Part shown: in pieces, positions 27,924-37,418 of the stretch
How the letters are laid out: the number at the start of each line of letters is the position of its first letter
Numbering within the stretch: the stretch's first letter is position 1
DNA from: Achromobacter seleniivolatilans
GTDB taxonomy: Bacteria > Pseudomonadota > Gammaproteobacteria > Burkholderiales > Burkholderiaceae_B
NCBI RefSeq assembly: GCF_030864005.1
Contig: NZ_CP132976.1
Location: forward strand, 4,464,001-4,528,000
Reading direction: 5' to 3'
DNA: 64,000 nucleotides
The notes under the pieces: model-generated
What the model was told of the DNA's origin: nothing
Database searches by the model: none
What the model saw: only the letters and a program-made list of their open reading frames with translations
Translations under genes and position numbers: made by a program

Positions 27924-27976
27924 TCCGGCGCCAAGCACTTAATCCACAGCGATAAGAACATCTGGAGATTGACATC

Positions 27977-28936
27977 GTGAGTAACGCATCCCCCTCCCGC
28001 AAAATGGGCCTGGCGGTCGCCCAGATGGGCGCCGTGAACCTGGCCGACACCCGCGCGGTTGTCGTCCGCCGCCTGGTCGACATGATGCGCGAGGCCGCCG
28101 CCCGCAAGGCGGAATTCGTCGTGTTCCCCGAGCTGGCGCTGACCACCTTCTTTCCGCGCTACTGGATGGAAGACGCGGAGGCCGTGGACCGCTATTTTGA
28201 AAAGACCATGCCGAACGCCGACGTGCAGCCGCTGTTCGACACGGCGCGCGAACTGGGCATCGGCTTCTATCTGGGCTATGCCGAACTGACGCCCGAAGGC
28301 CGCCAGTTCAACACCGCCATCCTGGTCGATCGCAGCGCAAAGATCATCGGCAAGTATCGCAAGATTCATCTGCCGGGACACTCCGACCACAAGATCGACG
28401 CACCGTTCCAGCACTTGGAAAAGAAGTTCTTTGAAGTGGGCGACCTGGGCTTTGGCGTGTGGGAAACCAATGACGTGAAGATCGGCATGTGCCTGTGCAA
28501 TGATCGCCGCTGGCCTGAGACCTATCGCGTCATGTCGCTGCAAAGCGCCGAACTGATCGTACTGGGCTACAACACGCCGTCCTTGAACATCCATTGGGAC
28601 GAACCCGCGCACTGGCGCACCACCACTCACGAGATCGTCCTGCAGGCCAGCGCCTACCAGAACGCGGTATGGGTTGGCGCCGCCGCCAAGTGCGGCCATG
28701 AAGACGGCCACCACATGATTGGCAGCTCGATGATCGTGGCGCCGTCAGGTGAGATCGTGGCGCGCGCAAGCGGCGAAGAAGACGAAGTGATCACGGCGCG
28801 CATTGATCTGGGCATGGGCCAGACCTTCCGCGACCACGTCTTTAACTTCGCCAAGCACCGCAGCCCGCATCACTACAAGCTGATCACCGAACGCACAGGC
28901 GCCGGCGAACCGCTGCCCGTGCCGGAAGTGGTCTAA
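27977..28936 (+). CDS. N-carbamoyl-D-amino acid hydrolase (nitrilase superfamily)
   Basis: This 319-residue enzyme hydrolyses N-carbamoyl-D-amino acids to free D-amino acids, ammonia and CO2. The nitrilase triad is visible: Glu52 (FPELAL), Lys129 (KYRKIHLPG) and Cys174 (CNDRRWPE). The CNDRRWPE signature matches the D-carbamoylase branch rather than beta-ureidopropionase. The start is GTG with a TGGAG SD. It forms an operon with the hydantoinase gene. Its 3' end overlaps the converging LysR gene by 4 bp, and a strong terminator for it lies inside that LysR gene. Confidence 0.92.
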   Translation: MSNASPSRKMGLAVAQMGAVNLADTRAVVVRRLVDMMREAAARKAEFVVFPELALTTFFPRYWMEDAEAVDRYFEKTMPNADVQPLFDTARELGIGFYLGYAELTPEGRQFNTAILVDRSAKIIGKYRKIHLPGHSDHKIDAPFQHLEKKFFEVGDLGFGVWETNDVKIGMCLCNDRRWPETYRVMSLQSAELIVLGYNTPSLNIHWDEPAHWRTTTHEIVLQASAYQNAVWVGAAAKCGHEDGHHMIGSSMIVAPSGEIVARASGEEDEVITARIDLGMGQTFRDHVFNFAKHRSPHHYKLITERTGAGEPLPVPEVV

Positions 28937-29889
28937 GCCCGGTTGATAATTGCCTGCGTCATCGCAGGCAATTCTTTTTTGACGATCTGGGAAAACTGGT
29001 TCAGGAACGCCTTGGCAATGGATGGCGGAGGTTCAATCCGGGAATGAGAGACGTGCACCGACAGCGCAATCGCTGGCTCGATACGGCGCACCACGATGCC
29101 GTGCATCAGCGCGTCCGTGAGGCCATAAGAATCCACCAGGGCCACACCCACGCCTTGGCGCACGAACGAGCACGCCGTCTGGGACGAGCGCACCTCGATG
29201 GCCGGGTCGAACTCTTGCCCCAGCTTCGCCCAATAGGCAAACAGGGTTTCGCCCAAGGGCGTATCGCGGCCATAACCCACCAGCATCTCGCCCGCCAGCA
29301 TGGCCGGTTCGATCACACTTTCCCGGGCCAGCCGGTGGCCCGCCGGCAACACGCAAACAATCTCGCCCTGCGCCAATTCGCTGGTGATCAGATTGGGGTG
29401 CTCGGGCTTGAAGGTGGAGATAGCGATATCCGCGTGCCCCAACAGCAATTGGGGCAGCAGCGCGTCCATGCCCAGCGGCCGGTAGCGAATACGCACGCCC
29501 GGATTGCGGGCGCAGAATTTCGCGGTCGCAGCTGGAATCAGCCATTCGCCAAAACTGGGGCTGGACACCACGCTGACCAGTCCCCCGCCATGCCCCGCCA
29601 GACCCGCGGCCATGTCATTCAGGCGGTTGACGCCCGCCTGAATGGATTCCACTTCCTGGAAAAGTTTGCGCGCTTCTTTGGTGGGATGCAGGCGGCCTTT
29701 GAACCGCTCAAACAGCGCATAACCCAAGCGCAGCTCGATCGACGCCAGCACGCGGCTGATGGCGGGCTGCGTCACGTGCAGCAACCGGCCTGCGGCACTG
29801 AGCGATCCCGTGATCATGATGGAGTGAAACACCTCGATCTGCCGCAGGTTCAACGGCCCAGACCGGACCTTTCCGGGTAATTCCGACAT
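28933..29889 (-). CDS. LysR-family regulator of the hydantoin genes
   Basis: This ~318-residue LysR protein has a winged helix-turn-helix near the N-terminus (GSLSAAGRLLHVTQPAISRVLASIELRLG) and an effector-binding domain. ATG at 29889 with an AGGA upstream is preferred over the longer frame to 29943. It converges on the carbamoylase gene and is divergent from the hydantoin racemase gene with an 80-bp spacer, so it probably controls the racemase and perhaps the hydantoinase operon. The inducer is unknown; a hydantoin or carbamoyl amino acid is plausible. Confidence 0.87.
   Translation of the reverse strand: MSELPGKVRSGPLNLRQIEVFHSIMITGSLSAAGRLLHVTQPAISRVLASIELRLGYALFERFKGRLHPTKEARKLFQEVESIQAGVNRLNDMAAGLAGHGGGLVSVVSSPSFGEWLIPAATAKFCARNPGVRIRYRPLGMDALLPQLLLGHADIAISTFKPEHPNLITSELAQGEIVCVLPAGHRLARESVIEPAMLAGEMLVGYGRDTPLGETLFAYWAKLGQEFDPAIEVRSSQTACSFVRQGVGVALVDSYGLTDALMHGIVVRRIEPAIALSVHVSHSRIEPPPSIAKAFLNQFSQIVKKELPAMTQAIINRA
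28948..28980 (+). terminator. Terminator embedded in the opposing LysR coding region
   Basis: A perfect 11-bp stem AATTGCCTGCG / CGCAGGCAATT with a 4-nt loop is followed by C and six T. It lies 12 bp past the carbamoylase stop, inside the last codons of the minus-strand LysR gene, where it also encodes Lys-Lys-Glu-Leu-Pro and adjacent residues. Confidence 0.93.
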
Positions 29890-29969
29890 GCTGCTTTCTT
29901 TCCTGTTGACCTGAGCGATGTGCGCCTGGCGCCTGTCCACCACTACTTATCAAGGGATTCTACTCAATC

Positions 29970-30632
29970 GTGTCCAACGCCCGCATCACTCTCGTAAACC
30001 CGAATTCACTGATCAAGGTCACCGAAGCGATTGAGCGCGCCGTCGCTCCTTTCCAGCGCCTTCCCTTGGAATTCCGCTTTCTGACGTCCGCCGATGGCCC
30101 CGCCGGCATTCAGACGCAGGCTGAAGCTGACGCCAGCATCGCGCCCATGGCGCAACTATTTTTGCGCGAAGCTGCCACGACCGATGCTTTCGTGGTGGCC
30201 TGCTTTAGCGATCCGGGCCTGCACGGACTGCGTGATCTGGTGTCAGCGCCCGTCCTGGGCATCGGCGAGTGCTCGGTATTGACGGCCATGAGCATGGCCA
30301 CCCGCATCGGTGTGATCGCCATCGCCGGCGCATCCATCCCGCGTCACTTGCGCTACTTCCGCGCAATGGGCGTGGCAGAACGTATCTGCGGTGAATTGGC
30401 CCTGGATATGAAAGTGAGCGACCTGGCCGACGCCGAACTGGCGTTCCAGCGTATGGTGACGGTCGGCAAGACGCTGCGCGACGTGCACGGCGCCGATGTG
30501 CTGATCATGGGCTGCGCCGGCATGGCGGACTTGCGCAAGCGGTTGGAAGACGAATGCCGCCTGCCGGTAGTGGAACCGACGCAGGCGGCGGTGGCGATGG
30601 CAGCGGGCCGGCTGTTTGGGCGGGGCGGCTAG
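29970..30632 (+). CDS. Hydantoin racemase (Asp/Glu racemase superfamily)
   Basis: This 220-residue cofactor-independent racemase interconverts D- and L-5-substituted hydantoins. Two Cys residues act as acid and base: Cys78 (VACFSDPG) and Cys182 (MGCAGM), close to the positions known in hydantoin racemases. The N-terminal ITLVNPNS motif also fits. The start is GTG. It lets both enantiomers feed a D-specific hydantoinase and carbamoylase. It converges on the ABC ATPase gene with a 23-bp gap. Confidence 0.9.
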   Translation: MSNARITLVNPNSLIKVTEAIERAVAPFQRLPLEFRFLTSADGPAGIQTQAEADASIAPMAQLFLREAATTDAFVVACFSDPGLHGLRDLVSAPVLGIGECSVLTAMSMATRIGVIAIAGASIPRHLRYFRAMGVAERICGELALDMKVSDLADAELAFQRMVTVGKTLRDVHGADVLIMGCAGMADLRKRLEDECRLPVVEPTQAAVAMAAGRLFGRGG

Positions 30633-30655
30633 GGGCGCCCGCTACCCCCAGCCCG

Positions 30656-32416
30656 TCAGGTTCCTTGCTGCACAAAATGTCCTGCAGCAACCTGGACCAA
30701 TTGCGCCACCTGCGGGTTGTCTCCCACTTTGCGAATCGGGCTGGGAATATCCCGCGCAGCGCGCACAGTGCGCTGCTGACGGCGGGCCGGATCAGGAATC
30801 GGCACCGCCGACAGCAGCCGTTGCGTGTACGGATGGCGCGGGCGGTGCAGCACCTCCTGCGTGGGACCCATCTCGACAATCTGCCCCATGTACATCACGG
30901 CGACACGGTGGCTGACCTTTTCCACGACGGCCATGTCGTGCGAGATAAACAGGTATGACAGGCCCATTTCGGCCTGCAATTCCTTCATCAGCTCGATCAC
31001 GCGCGCCTGCACGGATACATCCAGCGCGGACACGGGCTCGTCCGCCACAATGATCTTCGGATTCACCGACAGCGCGCGGGCGATGCACAGGCGTTGACGC
31101 TGGCCTCCAGAGAACTGGTGCGCGTACCGGTCCAGAAACTCACGCGGCAGGTTGACGCGTTCCAGCAACTGCGCCGCCCGTTCGCGGCGTTGCTCTCGCG
31201 TGTAGCCGCCGTGCACCTTCAGCGGTTCACTGACCAGATCCCAGGCATGCAGACGCGGATTCAACGACGCATACGGGTCCTGAAAAATCATCTGGATGTG
31301 ACGCCGCATGTCTCGCATCTTGTCAGGCGACATATGCGTCACATCCTGCCCCACCAGGCGGATCGATCCTTCCGTAGGCTGCACCAGCTTCATCAGCAAG
31401 CGGCCCGTGGTCGACTTGCCTGACCCGGACTCGCCCACCAGCGCCAGCGTCTCGCCCGCGCGCAAATTGAACGACACGCCTTCAACCGCATGCACATTGG
31501 CCACCACCTTGCCAAACGCCCCCGCCTTCACGGGAAAGCGCTTGGCCAGGCCGCTGACTTCCAGCACTGTCGGCCTGTCAAACACGGCCGCTTCGTCGGG
31601 AGACCCGTCGCCCAGCTTGGGCACAGCGGCCAGCAAGTCACGCGTGTAAGTCTGTTGCGGCGCGTCGAACAACGCCACCGTGGCGTTCTCTTCGATCTTG
31701 TCGCCATGGCGCATCACCACGACGCGATCGGCAATCTCGGCCACCACGCCCATATCGTGCGTGATGAACAAGACGGCCATGCCGACTTCGCGTTGCAGGT
31801 CTCGGATCAGGTCGATGATTTCTGCCTGCACCGTGACATCCAGCGCGGTGGTCGGTTCATCCGCGATGAGCAATTGCGGACGGCAGGCCAGTGCCATGGC
31901 GATCATCACGCGCTGACGCATGCCGCCTGACAGGTCGCCAGGGTATTGCGTCATACGCCGGGCGGGCTCAGACATCTTCACCGCCACCAGCATGGCTTCG
32001 GCTTTGGCCCAGGCCTGTTCGCGCGAGATATCCTGATGCAGCAAATAGACTTCGGCCAATTGGTCGCCCACGGTCATGACCGGGTTCAGCGACGTCATGG
32101 GCTCCTGGAAAATCATCGAGATCTCGTTGCCGCGGATGCGGCGCAACGCCGATTCTTCCAGGGCGAACAGATCCACTTCCTTGCCGTCGCGCGGCACGAA
32201 GCGGGCGGCGCCCGCTGCAATACGGCCGCCTGCGCGTTCGATCAGGCGCAGCAGAGACAGCGCCGTCACCGATTTTCCGGAGCCCGACTCGCCCACCAGC
32301 GCCACCGTTTCGCCGCGCCCGATGGTGAAGTCCAGCGACTTTACGGCGCGATAGGGTTTGGCGCGCGCGCCAAACTCCACGCACAACCCTTGAACCGCCA
32401 GCAGTGTCTCGCTCAT
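30656..32416 (-). CDS. Fused double ATPase of a second peptide-class ABC transporter
   Basis: This 586-residue protein holds two complete ABC ATPase domains. Domain 1 has Walker A GESGSGKS at 42-49, LSGGMRQR and LLIADEPT. Domain 2 has [16 protein letters not shown] and [15 protein letters not shown] at 32416 has a GGAGAG SD. It is the last gene of a five-gene minus-strand operon (two permeases, binding protein, amidohydrolase, ATPase). It energises import through the permeases at 35578-37418. It is clearly related to the ATPase at 7200-9011, but its Walker B Pro is intact. Confidence 0.93.
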   Translation of the reverse strand: MSETLLAVQGLCVEFGARAKPYRAVKSLDFTIGRGETVALVGESGSGKSVTALSLLRLIERAGGRIAAGAARFVPRDGKEVDLFALEESALRRIRGNEISMIFQEPMTSLNPVMTVGDQLAEVYLLHQDISREQAWAKAEAMLVAVKMSEPARRMTQYPGDLSGGMRQRVMIAMALACRPQLLIADEPTTALDVTVQAEIIDLIRDLQREVGMAVLFITHDMGVVAEIADRVVVMRHGDKIEENATVALFDAPQQTYTRDLLAAVPKLGDGSPDEAAVFDRPTVLEVSGLAKRFPVKAGAFGKVVANVHAVEGVSFNLRAGETLALVGESGSGKSTTGRLLMKLVQPTEGSIRLVGQDVTHMSPDKMRDMRRHIQMIFQDPYASLNPRLHAWDLVSEPLKVHGGYTREQRRERAAQLLERVNLPREFLDRYAHQFSGGQRQRLCIARALSVNPKIIVADEPVSALDVSVQARVIELMKELQAEMGLSYLFISHDMAVVEKVSHRVAVMYMGQIVEMGPTQEVLHRPRHPYTQRLLSAVPIPDPARRQQRTVRAARDIPSPIRKVGDNPQVAQLVQVAAGHFVQQGT

Positions 32417-32428
32417 CAAAGCTCTCCG

Positions 32429-33883
32429 TTACGCGCGGCTGGGAAATACGCGCGGCGACATGGCGTCGATGCTGCGGCCGGCATAGTCGCGCTGCGACAC
32501 CGTGGCGATCGTCTGCGCCTGGGCGCGCTCCACTTCCTGCATGCAGCGCTCGATATCGATGGTCAGCAGCTTGCCGTTCTGCACGACTTGCGCGCCATCC
32601 ACATACACATCCTTGATAGCGCGGTCGCCAGCGGAATAGATCAGGCTGCGCAGCGGCTCGCGGCCGGGGCGCATATAGGGGTGCGACAGGTCCACCAGCG
32701 AGAAGTCGGCTTTGCCGCCCACCGTGATGCGCCCGATGTCTTCGCGGCCCAGCATCCTGGCGCCGTTGACGGTTGCGGCATTGAAGACTTCTTCAGTGGA
32801 AGCTGCGCGGAAGTGCCCGGCCTGCAAACGGGCCACATAACAAGCCAGCCGCATTTCATCCAGCATGTTGTGCGGGAAGGTATCCGTGCCCAGACCTACG
32901 TTGATGCCGGCGCGCAGATAGCGGCCCAGAAAACTCAGCGCAATGCCCCGCCGCACGAACACGGTGGGACAGTGCGCCACGTGCGCGCCAGAGCGTTGCA
33001 GCAGACCAAAGTCGTCGGCATGCGGCCAGTACAGCGTGCGGTGATCATTCAGGAAAATGCCATGGCCAATGATCAGGTCGGGGTCCAGCAGGCCTTGATC
33101 GTCCAGCCATTCAATCGGCGTGCGGCCGTGGCGGCGCGTCATCTCGGAGAACTCCACCACGCTTTGGGCCGCATGGATCTGCATCGGAATGCCCAGGCGG
33201 CGCGCGGCAGCTTGCGCTTCTTTCAACAGTTCTGGCGAGCAGGTGTCCACTTGCGACGGGCACAGCATGGCGCTGAGGCGTCCGCTGGGATGGTTGATGG
33301 CGCTGTCCACCACGTCCAGCGCAGCTTCGAACGATTTTGTGGCGGCGGCCTCGTCCCAGGTGTATTCCACGGAATGGCCGTCCGTTGTGCGCCATGCTGC
33401 TGAACGGAACATGGGACCCAACACGCCGCGGATGCCGGTGCCAGCCACCACATCGGCCCAACCCGGACGCGGCAAGGACATATCCACAAAGGTGGTCACG
33501 CCGCTCAACAACATCTCGGATACGGCGACCTGATTGGCGTACTGCGCGGTTTCGATGCCCATGCGGAACACCGGCATGTATTCGTACAGCGAACTCTGGC
33601 CCAGCTTATCGCTGCCCAATTCTTCCAACAGGCCGCGGTTGCCGGGTTCAGATGAGGGGTGGGTATGCACGTTGACCAGCCCGGGCATCGCCATCAGGCC
33701 GCTGCCGTCAACGACGCTATCGGCCGAACCCGTGTAGCCCGTGCCAGCGTGGATAACGGTGTTGCCGCGCATCACCAGGTCAGCGTTTGCTATATAGACG
33801 TGCGAACCCAGTTCCGCGTCCCATGCCACGAGCGTGGACAGGTTCTTGAAATGGGTGATGCGGGTTTGATTGGTATCGCTCAC
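32429..33883 (-). CDS. TRZ/ATZ-family amidohydrolase / deaminase
   Basis: This ~484-residue metal-dependent hydrolase belongs to the family of atrazine/melamine chlorohydrolases and guanine or S-adenosylhomocysteine deaminases. Metal ligands are seen at HTH (residues 73 and 75), IQIHAAQ, IGHGIF and GLGTDTFPH. The start is GTG at 33883 with an AGAG SD. An in-frame ATG at 33904 adds seven residues but lacks an SD. Its place inside an ABC import operon says it acts on the imported compound, probably removing an amino group or opening an amide. The substrate is not predictable. Confidence 0.85.
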   Translation of the reverse strand: MSDTNQTRITHFKNLSTLVAWDAELGSHVYIANADLVMRGNTVIHAGTGYTGSADSVVDGSGLMAMPGLVNVHTHPSSEPGNRGLLEELGSDKLGQSSLYEYMPVFRMGIETAQYANQVAVSEMLLSGVTTFVDMSLPRPGWADVVAGTGIRGVLGPMFRSAAWRTTDGHSVEYTWDEAAATKSFEAALDVVDSAINHPSGRLSAMLCPSQVDTCSPELLKEAQAAARRLGIPMQIHAAQSVVEFSEMTRRHGRTPIEWLDDQGLLDPDLIIGHGIFLNDHRTLYWPHADDFGLLQRSGAHVAHCPTVFVRRGIALSFLGRYLRAGINVGLGTDTFPHNMLDEMRLACYVARLQAGHFRAASTEEVFNAATVNGARMLGREDIGRITVGGKADFSLVDLSHPYMRPGREPLRSLIYSAGDRAIKDVYVDGAQVVQNGKLLTIDIERCMQEVERAQAQTIATVSQRDYAGRSIDAMSPRVFPSRA

Positions 33884-33954
33884 GGAAGGCTCTCTGTGCT
33901 GCATAAAAAAGGTGTAGCGGCGGCGCGGCAAGGGCCGCGCCGCCGTGTCGTCGC

Positions 33955-35532
33955 TTACTTCAATTCGATGTCCAGGCCCTTGTAGGCCGCCGCGCCAAAG
34001 ATGCCGTGCGCGCGCATGGGTTTCATGCGCTGGCCGCCCACCAGGTACAGCGAGTCGTGGTACAGCGGAATCCATGCGGCGCCGTCGGAAATCTTGGTCA
34101 GCGCCTTGGACAGGATCACGTCGCCTTCTTTGGGGTCCAGCGCCTCGCCGCCTTCGGCCAGCCACTTGTCGGTGTCGGCATCCTTCCAGTTCATGCGGTT
34201 TGGCGTGGGGATGCTGCTGGACAGGAAGTAGCTGTTCAGCGCTTCACCCGTGCTCATGTAGCCAAAGCTCATGCTGAATTCATCGAACTCTTGCGTGGCA
34301 AGCTTGCCCCAGGCCGACGTGGAATCAAACAGCTGCACGCGCAGGTCCACACCCACCTTCTTCATGTCGCCTTGCACGGCTTCCATGATGTCTTTCCAGT
34401 AGCCGGTGATGCCGTAGTGCAGCAGCGACAGCTTCTGGCCGTCTTTGTAGCGGAAGCCGTCCGACTGCTTCTTCCAGCCCGCTTCGTCCAACAGCTTGTT
34501 GGCAGCGGCAGGATCGTAGCGGTAGGCGTCATTGCTGCCTGCGGGCGTGCTGGTAGCCAGCATGCCGGTAGCCGGCGTGGCTTCACCAAACGTAATCGCT
34601 TCCGTCAATGCCTTGCGATTGATGGCCAGATTGATGGCGCGGCGCACGTTCACGTCGGTCAGCATGGGCTTATCGATCTTGAAGCCCAAAAAGAACGTCC
34701 AGTAGAACGGGTCCGCCTTGCTGACGAACAAGCGCTTGTCCGCCTTCAGATCCTTGATGGACCACTGCGGCAAATAGCGCGACAGGTCCGCTTGCCCGCT
34801 TTGCAGCGCGGTCAGACGGGTGCTTTCTTCCGGCACGATCTTCCAGATGATCTTATCGACCTTGGGCGTGGAGTCCTTGTAGATCGACGGGCCCCAGTTG
34901 TAGCCCGCGTGCTTGGTCAGCACGACTTCGTTGCGCGGCGTCCAGCTTTGGAAGCAGTACGGGCCGGTGCCGTCAAACGCCTTCACGCCATAATCCTGGC
35001 CCAGCGCTTTGACCTGGTCGATATTGATGACCGAGTGCATGTAATGCGCCATCTGTTGCAGCAGCTCGTTGTAGGGCTTCTTCAGCTTGTAGACCACGGT
35101 TACGTCATCAGGCGCCGTGATGCTGTCCACAGGCCCTGCGCGCCAGCGCTCCAGGCCCTTGGTCTCGGGGTTCAACCAACGCTCGTAGCTGGCCACGACA
35201 TCTTTGGCCGTCATCTTCTTGCCGCTGCAGAACGTGACGTTGTCGCGCAATGCAAAGGTGTAGGTCAGCCCGTCCGGCGACACCGTCCAGCTCTTGGCCA
35301 GCGCGGGCACTGGCGTCTTCATGTCGTAGTCCAGGCCGACCATGGTGTCGGCCGCCATGAACAGCACTTCCGCCGCGCCACGCGCGGTGGTGCGATGCGG
35401 ATCGTATTTGTCGGTGTCCAGTTCGCGCAGAATCAGCACGGTCTTGTCAGACTGCGCAACGGCATGCGTCGGCGCGGCCAGCAGGCAGGTCAGCGCCAAG
35501 GGCGCAACGGCCAGGCCTTTGATGAGCTTCAT
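33955..35532 (-). CDS. Periplasmic substrate-binding protein, family 5
   Basis: This 525-residue solute-binding protein has a Sec signal peptide (basic MKLIKG, hydrophobic run, cut near AVAQ|S at about 27). The mature part shows the family pattern YDPHRTTARGAAEVLF and GTGPYCFQSW. It should capture a peptide-like or amide ligand for the transporter encoded around it. It differs from the binding protein at 13817-15463 in having no Tat-like motif. Confidence 0.92.
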   Translation of the reverse strand: MKLIKGLAVAPLALTCLLAAPTHAVAQSDKTVLILRELDTDKYDPHRTTARGAAEVLFMAADTMVGLDYDMKTPVPALAKSWTVSPDGLTYTFALRDNVTFCSGKKMTAKDVVASYERWLNPETKGLERWRAGPVDSITAPDDVTVVYKLKKPYNELLQQMAHYMHSVINIDQVKALGQDYGVKAFDGTGPYCFQSWTPRNEVVLTKHAGYNWGPSIYKDSTPKVDKIIWKIVPEESTRLTALQSGQADLSRYLPQWSIKDLKADKRLFVSKADPFYWTFFLGFKIDKPMLTDVNVRRAINLAINRKALTEAITFGEATPATGMLATSTPAGSNDAYRYDPAAANKLLDEAGWKKQSDGFRYKDGQKLSLLHYGITGYWKDIMEAVQGDMKKVGVDLRVQLFDSTSAWGKLATQEFDEFSMSFGYMSTGEALNSYFLSSSIPTPNRMNWKDADTDKWLAEGGEALDPKEGDVILSKALTKISDGAAWIPLYHDSLYLVGGQRMKPMRAHGIFGAAAYKGLDIELK

Positions 35533-35577
35533 GATGGTGGTTTCCCCGTTGTGGTGTGTTGTGTGGTCAGGCGCGAT

Positions 35578-36483
35578 TCAGAAACGCAGCTTGGGGTCCA
35601 GCGCATCGCGCAGGCTGTCGCCCAGCAAATTGAAGGCCAGCACGATGAAGAAAATCGTCATCGTAGGAATGGTGGATATGTGCGGGAAGATCTGCAGGAA
35701 CTTGCGGCCATCGGCGGCCATGCTGCCCAATTCCGCGAACGGCGGCTGCGGGCCCAAACCCAGGAACGACAGCACCGAACCCAGCAAAATCGTGTGACCC
35801 AGCTGCAAGGTGGCGTAGATCATCAGCATCGATGAGCAGTTCGGCAGCAGGTAGCGCGTGATCAGATAAAAGTTGCCAAAACCCATGGCGTGGCCGGCTT
35901 CCATGTATTCCTGCTTCATCACCACCATGGCCGAGCCGCGGGCGATGCGCGCCATGCCGGGAATGGCAGAGACACCCAAGGCCAGCACCATCGCCAAGGT
36001 GCCGGGGCCAAGCAGGGCCGACAGGCTCAAGCCGAAAAGAATCGCCGGAAACGACAGCAGCACGTCCACGACGCGCATGATCACGCCTTCCAGCGGACGG
36101 TAGTACGCCGCCAGAATGCCCAGGATGGCGCCGATACCCGAACCGCCGATCACAGCCAGCACACTCAGCATCAAGGTGGCGCGGATGCCGTAAATGATGC
36201 GTGACAGGATGTCGCGGCCTTGCACGTCCGTGCCCAGCAGGTAGGTGATGCCGTCCGACGACATCCAGCCCGGCAGCTTGCGCGCAATGGACATATTGGT
36301 GGAATAGGGATCGTGCGGCGCCAGCCACGGCGCAAACACCGCCGTCAGCACAATCACGATCACTGCCAGCAGAGACAGCAGCAGGATAGGGTCGCGGCGC
36401 AGCCGCGATGCGATGCGCGCCAGCGGCGTCGCCATGGCTTGGGGCGGCAGGCCGCCCATGGATGAAGTCGACCCTGCGCTCAT
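35578..36483 (-). CDS. ABC transporter permease, DppC type
   Basis: This 301-residue permease carries the family hallmark LLGTDVQGRDILSRIIYGIRATLM and the EAA loop YMEAGHAMGFGNFYLITRYLLP. It overlaps the upstream permease gene by 4 bp (ATGA) and so is translationally coupled to it. Confidence 0.92.
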   Translation of the reverse strand: MSAGSTSSMGGLPPQAMATPLARIASRLRRDPILLLSLLAVIVIVLTAVFAPWLAPHDPYSTNMSIARKLPGWMSSDGITYLLGTDVQGRDILSRIIYGIRATLMLSVLAVIGGSGIGAILGILAAYYRPLEGVIMRVVDVLLSFPAILFGLSLSALLGPGTLAMVLALGVSAIPGMARIARGSAMVVMKQEYMEAGHAMGFGNFYLITRYLLPNCSSMLMIYATLQLGHTILLGSVLSFLGLGPQPPFAELGSMAADGRKFLQIFPHISTIPTMTIFFIVLAFNLLGDSLRDALDPKLRF

Positions 36484-37418
36484 GATTTGTGTCCTCGCGG
36501 GTCCAGATAGCCGTAGAGCAGATCCACGATCAGGTTGATGATGATGAACCCCAGCGCAGTGACGAGGATCGCGCCTTGGGCCAGCGGGAAGTCGCCCGCA
36601 AAGATGGCGCCGACCGCCATGCGGCCGACACCGGGCCAGGAGTAGATCTGTTCGGTGACCACCGCGCCGCCCAGCAGGTTGCCCACTTGCAGGCCCACCA
36701 GCGTCACGATGGGCAGCAAGGCATTGCGCAGCGCATGGCGCAATACGACCCGGCTTTCGCCCGCGCCCTTGGCACGCGCCGTGCGCACGTAGTCACCGCT
36801 CAGTGTTTCGATCACGGCAGTGCGCGTAATGCGCGCAACCGGGCCGATCAAGACAGACCCCAGCGTCAACGCGGGCAGGGCCACGGATTCCAGGCCGGCC
36901 AGCGTCCACAAGGGGCCGTTGCGGCCGATGTAAGGCAGGATGCCCGCGCCCCCGACGTGTTGCACCAGCAGCAAGCCCACCCAAAACACCGGCAATGACA
37001 CGCCGACCACGGACAAGGTCATGACAAAGCGGTCAATCAGCTTGCCGCGGCGGTAGGCAGCCAGCGTGCCCAGCAGAATCGCCAGCGGTATCGACCAGAT
37101 CACACTGGCCAGCATCAGTTCCACGGTGGCGCCGATCGTGCTGCCGATCTCGTCGATCACGGGCACGTTGGAAATCATCGAGCGGCCCAGATCCAGATGA
37201 GCCAGACGCCACATATAGCCCGTCAGCTGAACCAACAGCGGCTTATCCAGGCCCAGCTCCTGACGGACCTGCGCCAGTTCATCAGCCGTTGCGGTGGGGC
37301 CCGCGATGACCGCGGCGGGGTCGGCTGGGGCCACTTGCAGCAGCACAAAGCACACCACCACTACGCCCAGCAGGACGGGCAAAGAGATGTACAAGCGGTT
37401 GAGTAGTTGCCGGATCAT
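36480..37418 (-). CDS. ABC transporter permease, DppB type
   Basis: This ~312-residue permease begins MIRQLLNRLYISLPVLLG at 37418, with a GGAG SD 10 nt upstream. The frame is open much further (to 37793), but the upstream extension is rich in Arg, Ser and His and lacks family character. The EAA loop is VRTARAKGAGESRVVLRHALRN. It is the first gene of the five-gene operon whose promoter must lie in 37419-37831. Confidence 0.92.
   Translation of the reverse strand: MIRQLLNRLYISLPVLLGVVVVCFVLLQVAPADPAAVIAGPTATADELAQVRQELGLDKPLLVQLTGYMWRLAHLDLGRSMISNVPVIDEIGSTIGATVELMLASVIWSIPLAILLGTLAAYRRGKLIDRFVMTLSVVGVSLPVFWVGLLLVQHVGGAGILPYIGRNGPLWTLAGLESVALPALTLGSVLIGPVARITRTAVIETLSGDYVRTARAKGAGESRVVLRHALRNALLPIVTLVGLQVGNLLGGAVVTEQIYSWPGVGRMAVGAIFAGDFPLAQGAILVTALGFIIINLIVDLLYGYLDPRGHKS

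Noticed and set aside
26397..27938. 513-codon minus-strand frame opposite the hydantoinase
   Set aside because: The plus-strand product has all metal ligands and a family-length match; the opposite frame is a GC-skew artefact.
34006..35835. 609-codon plus-strand frame opposite the second binding protein
   Set aside because: Spans two real minus-strand genes and their gap, and lacks any domain.
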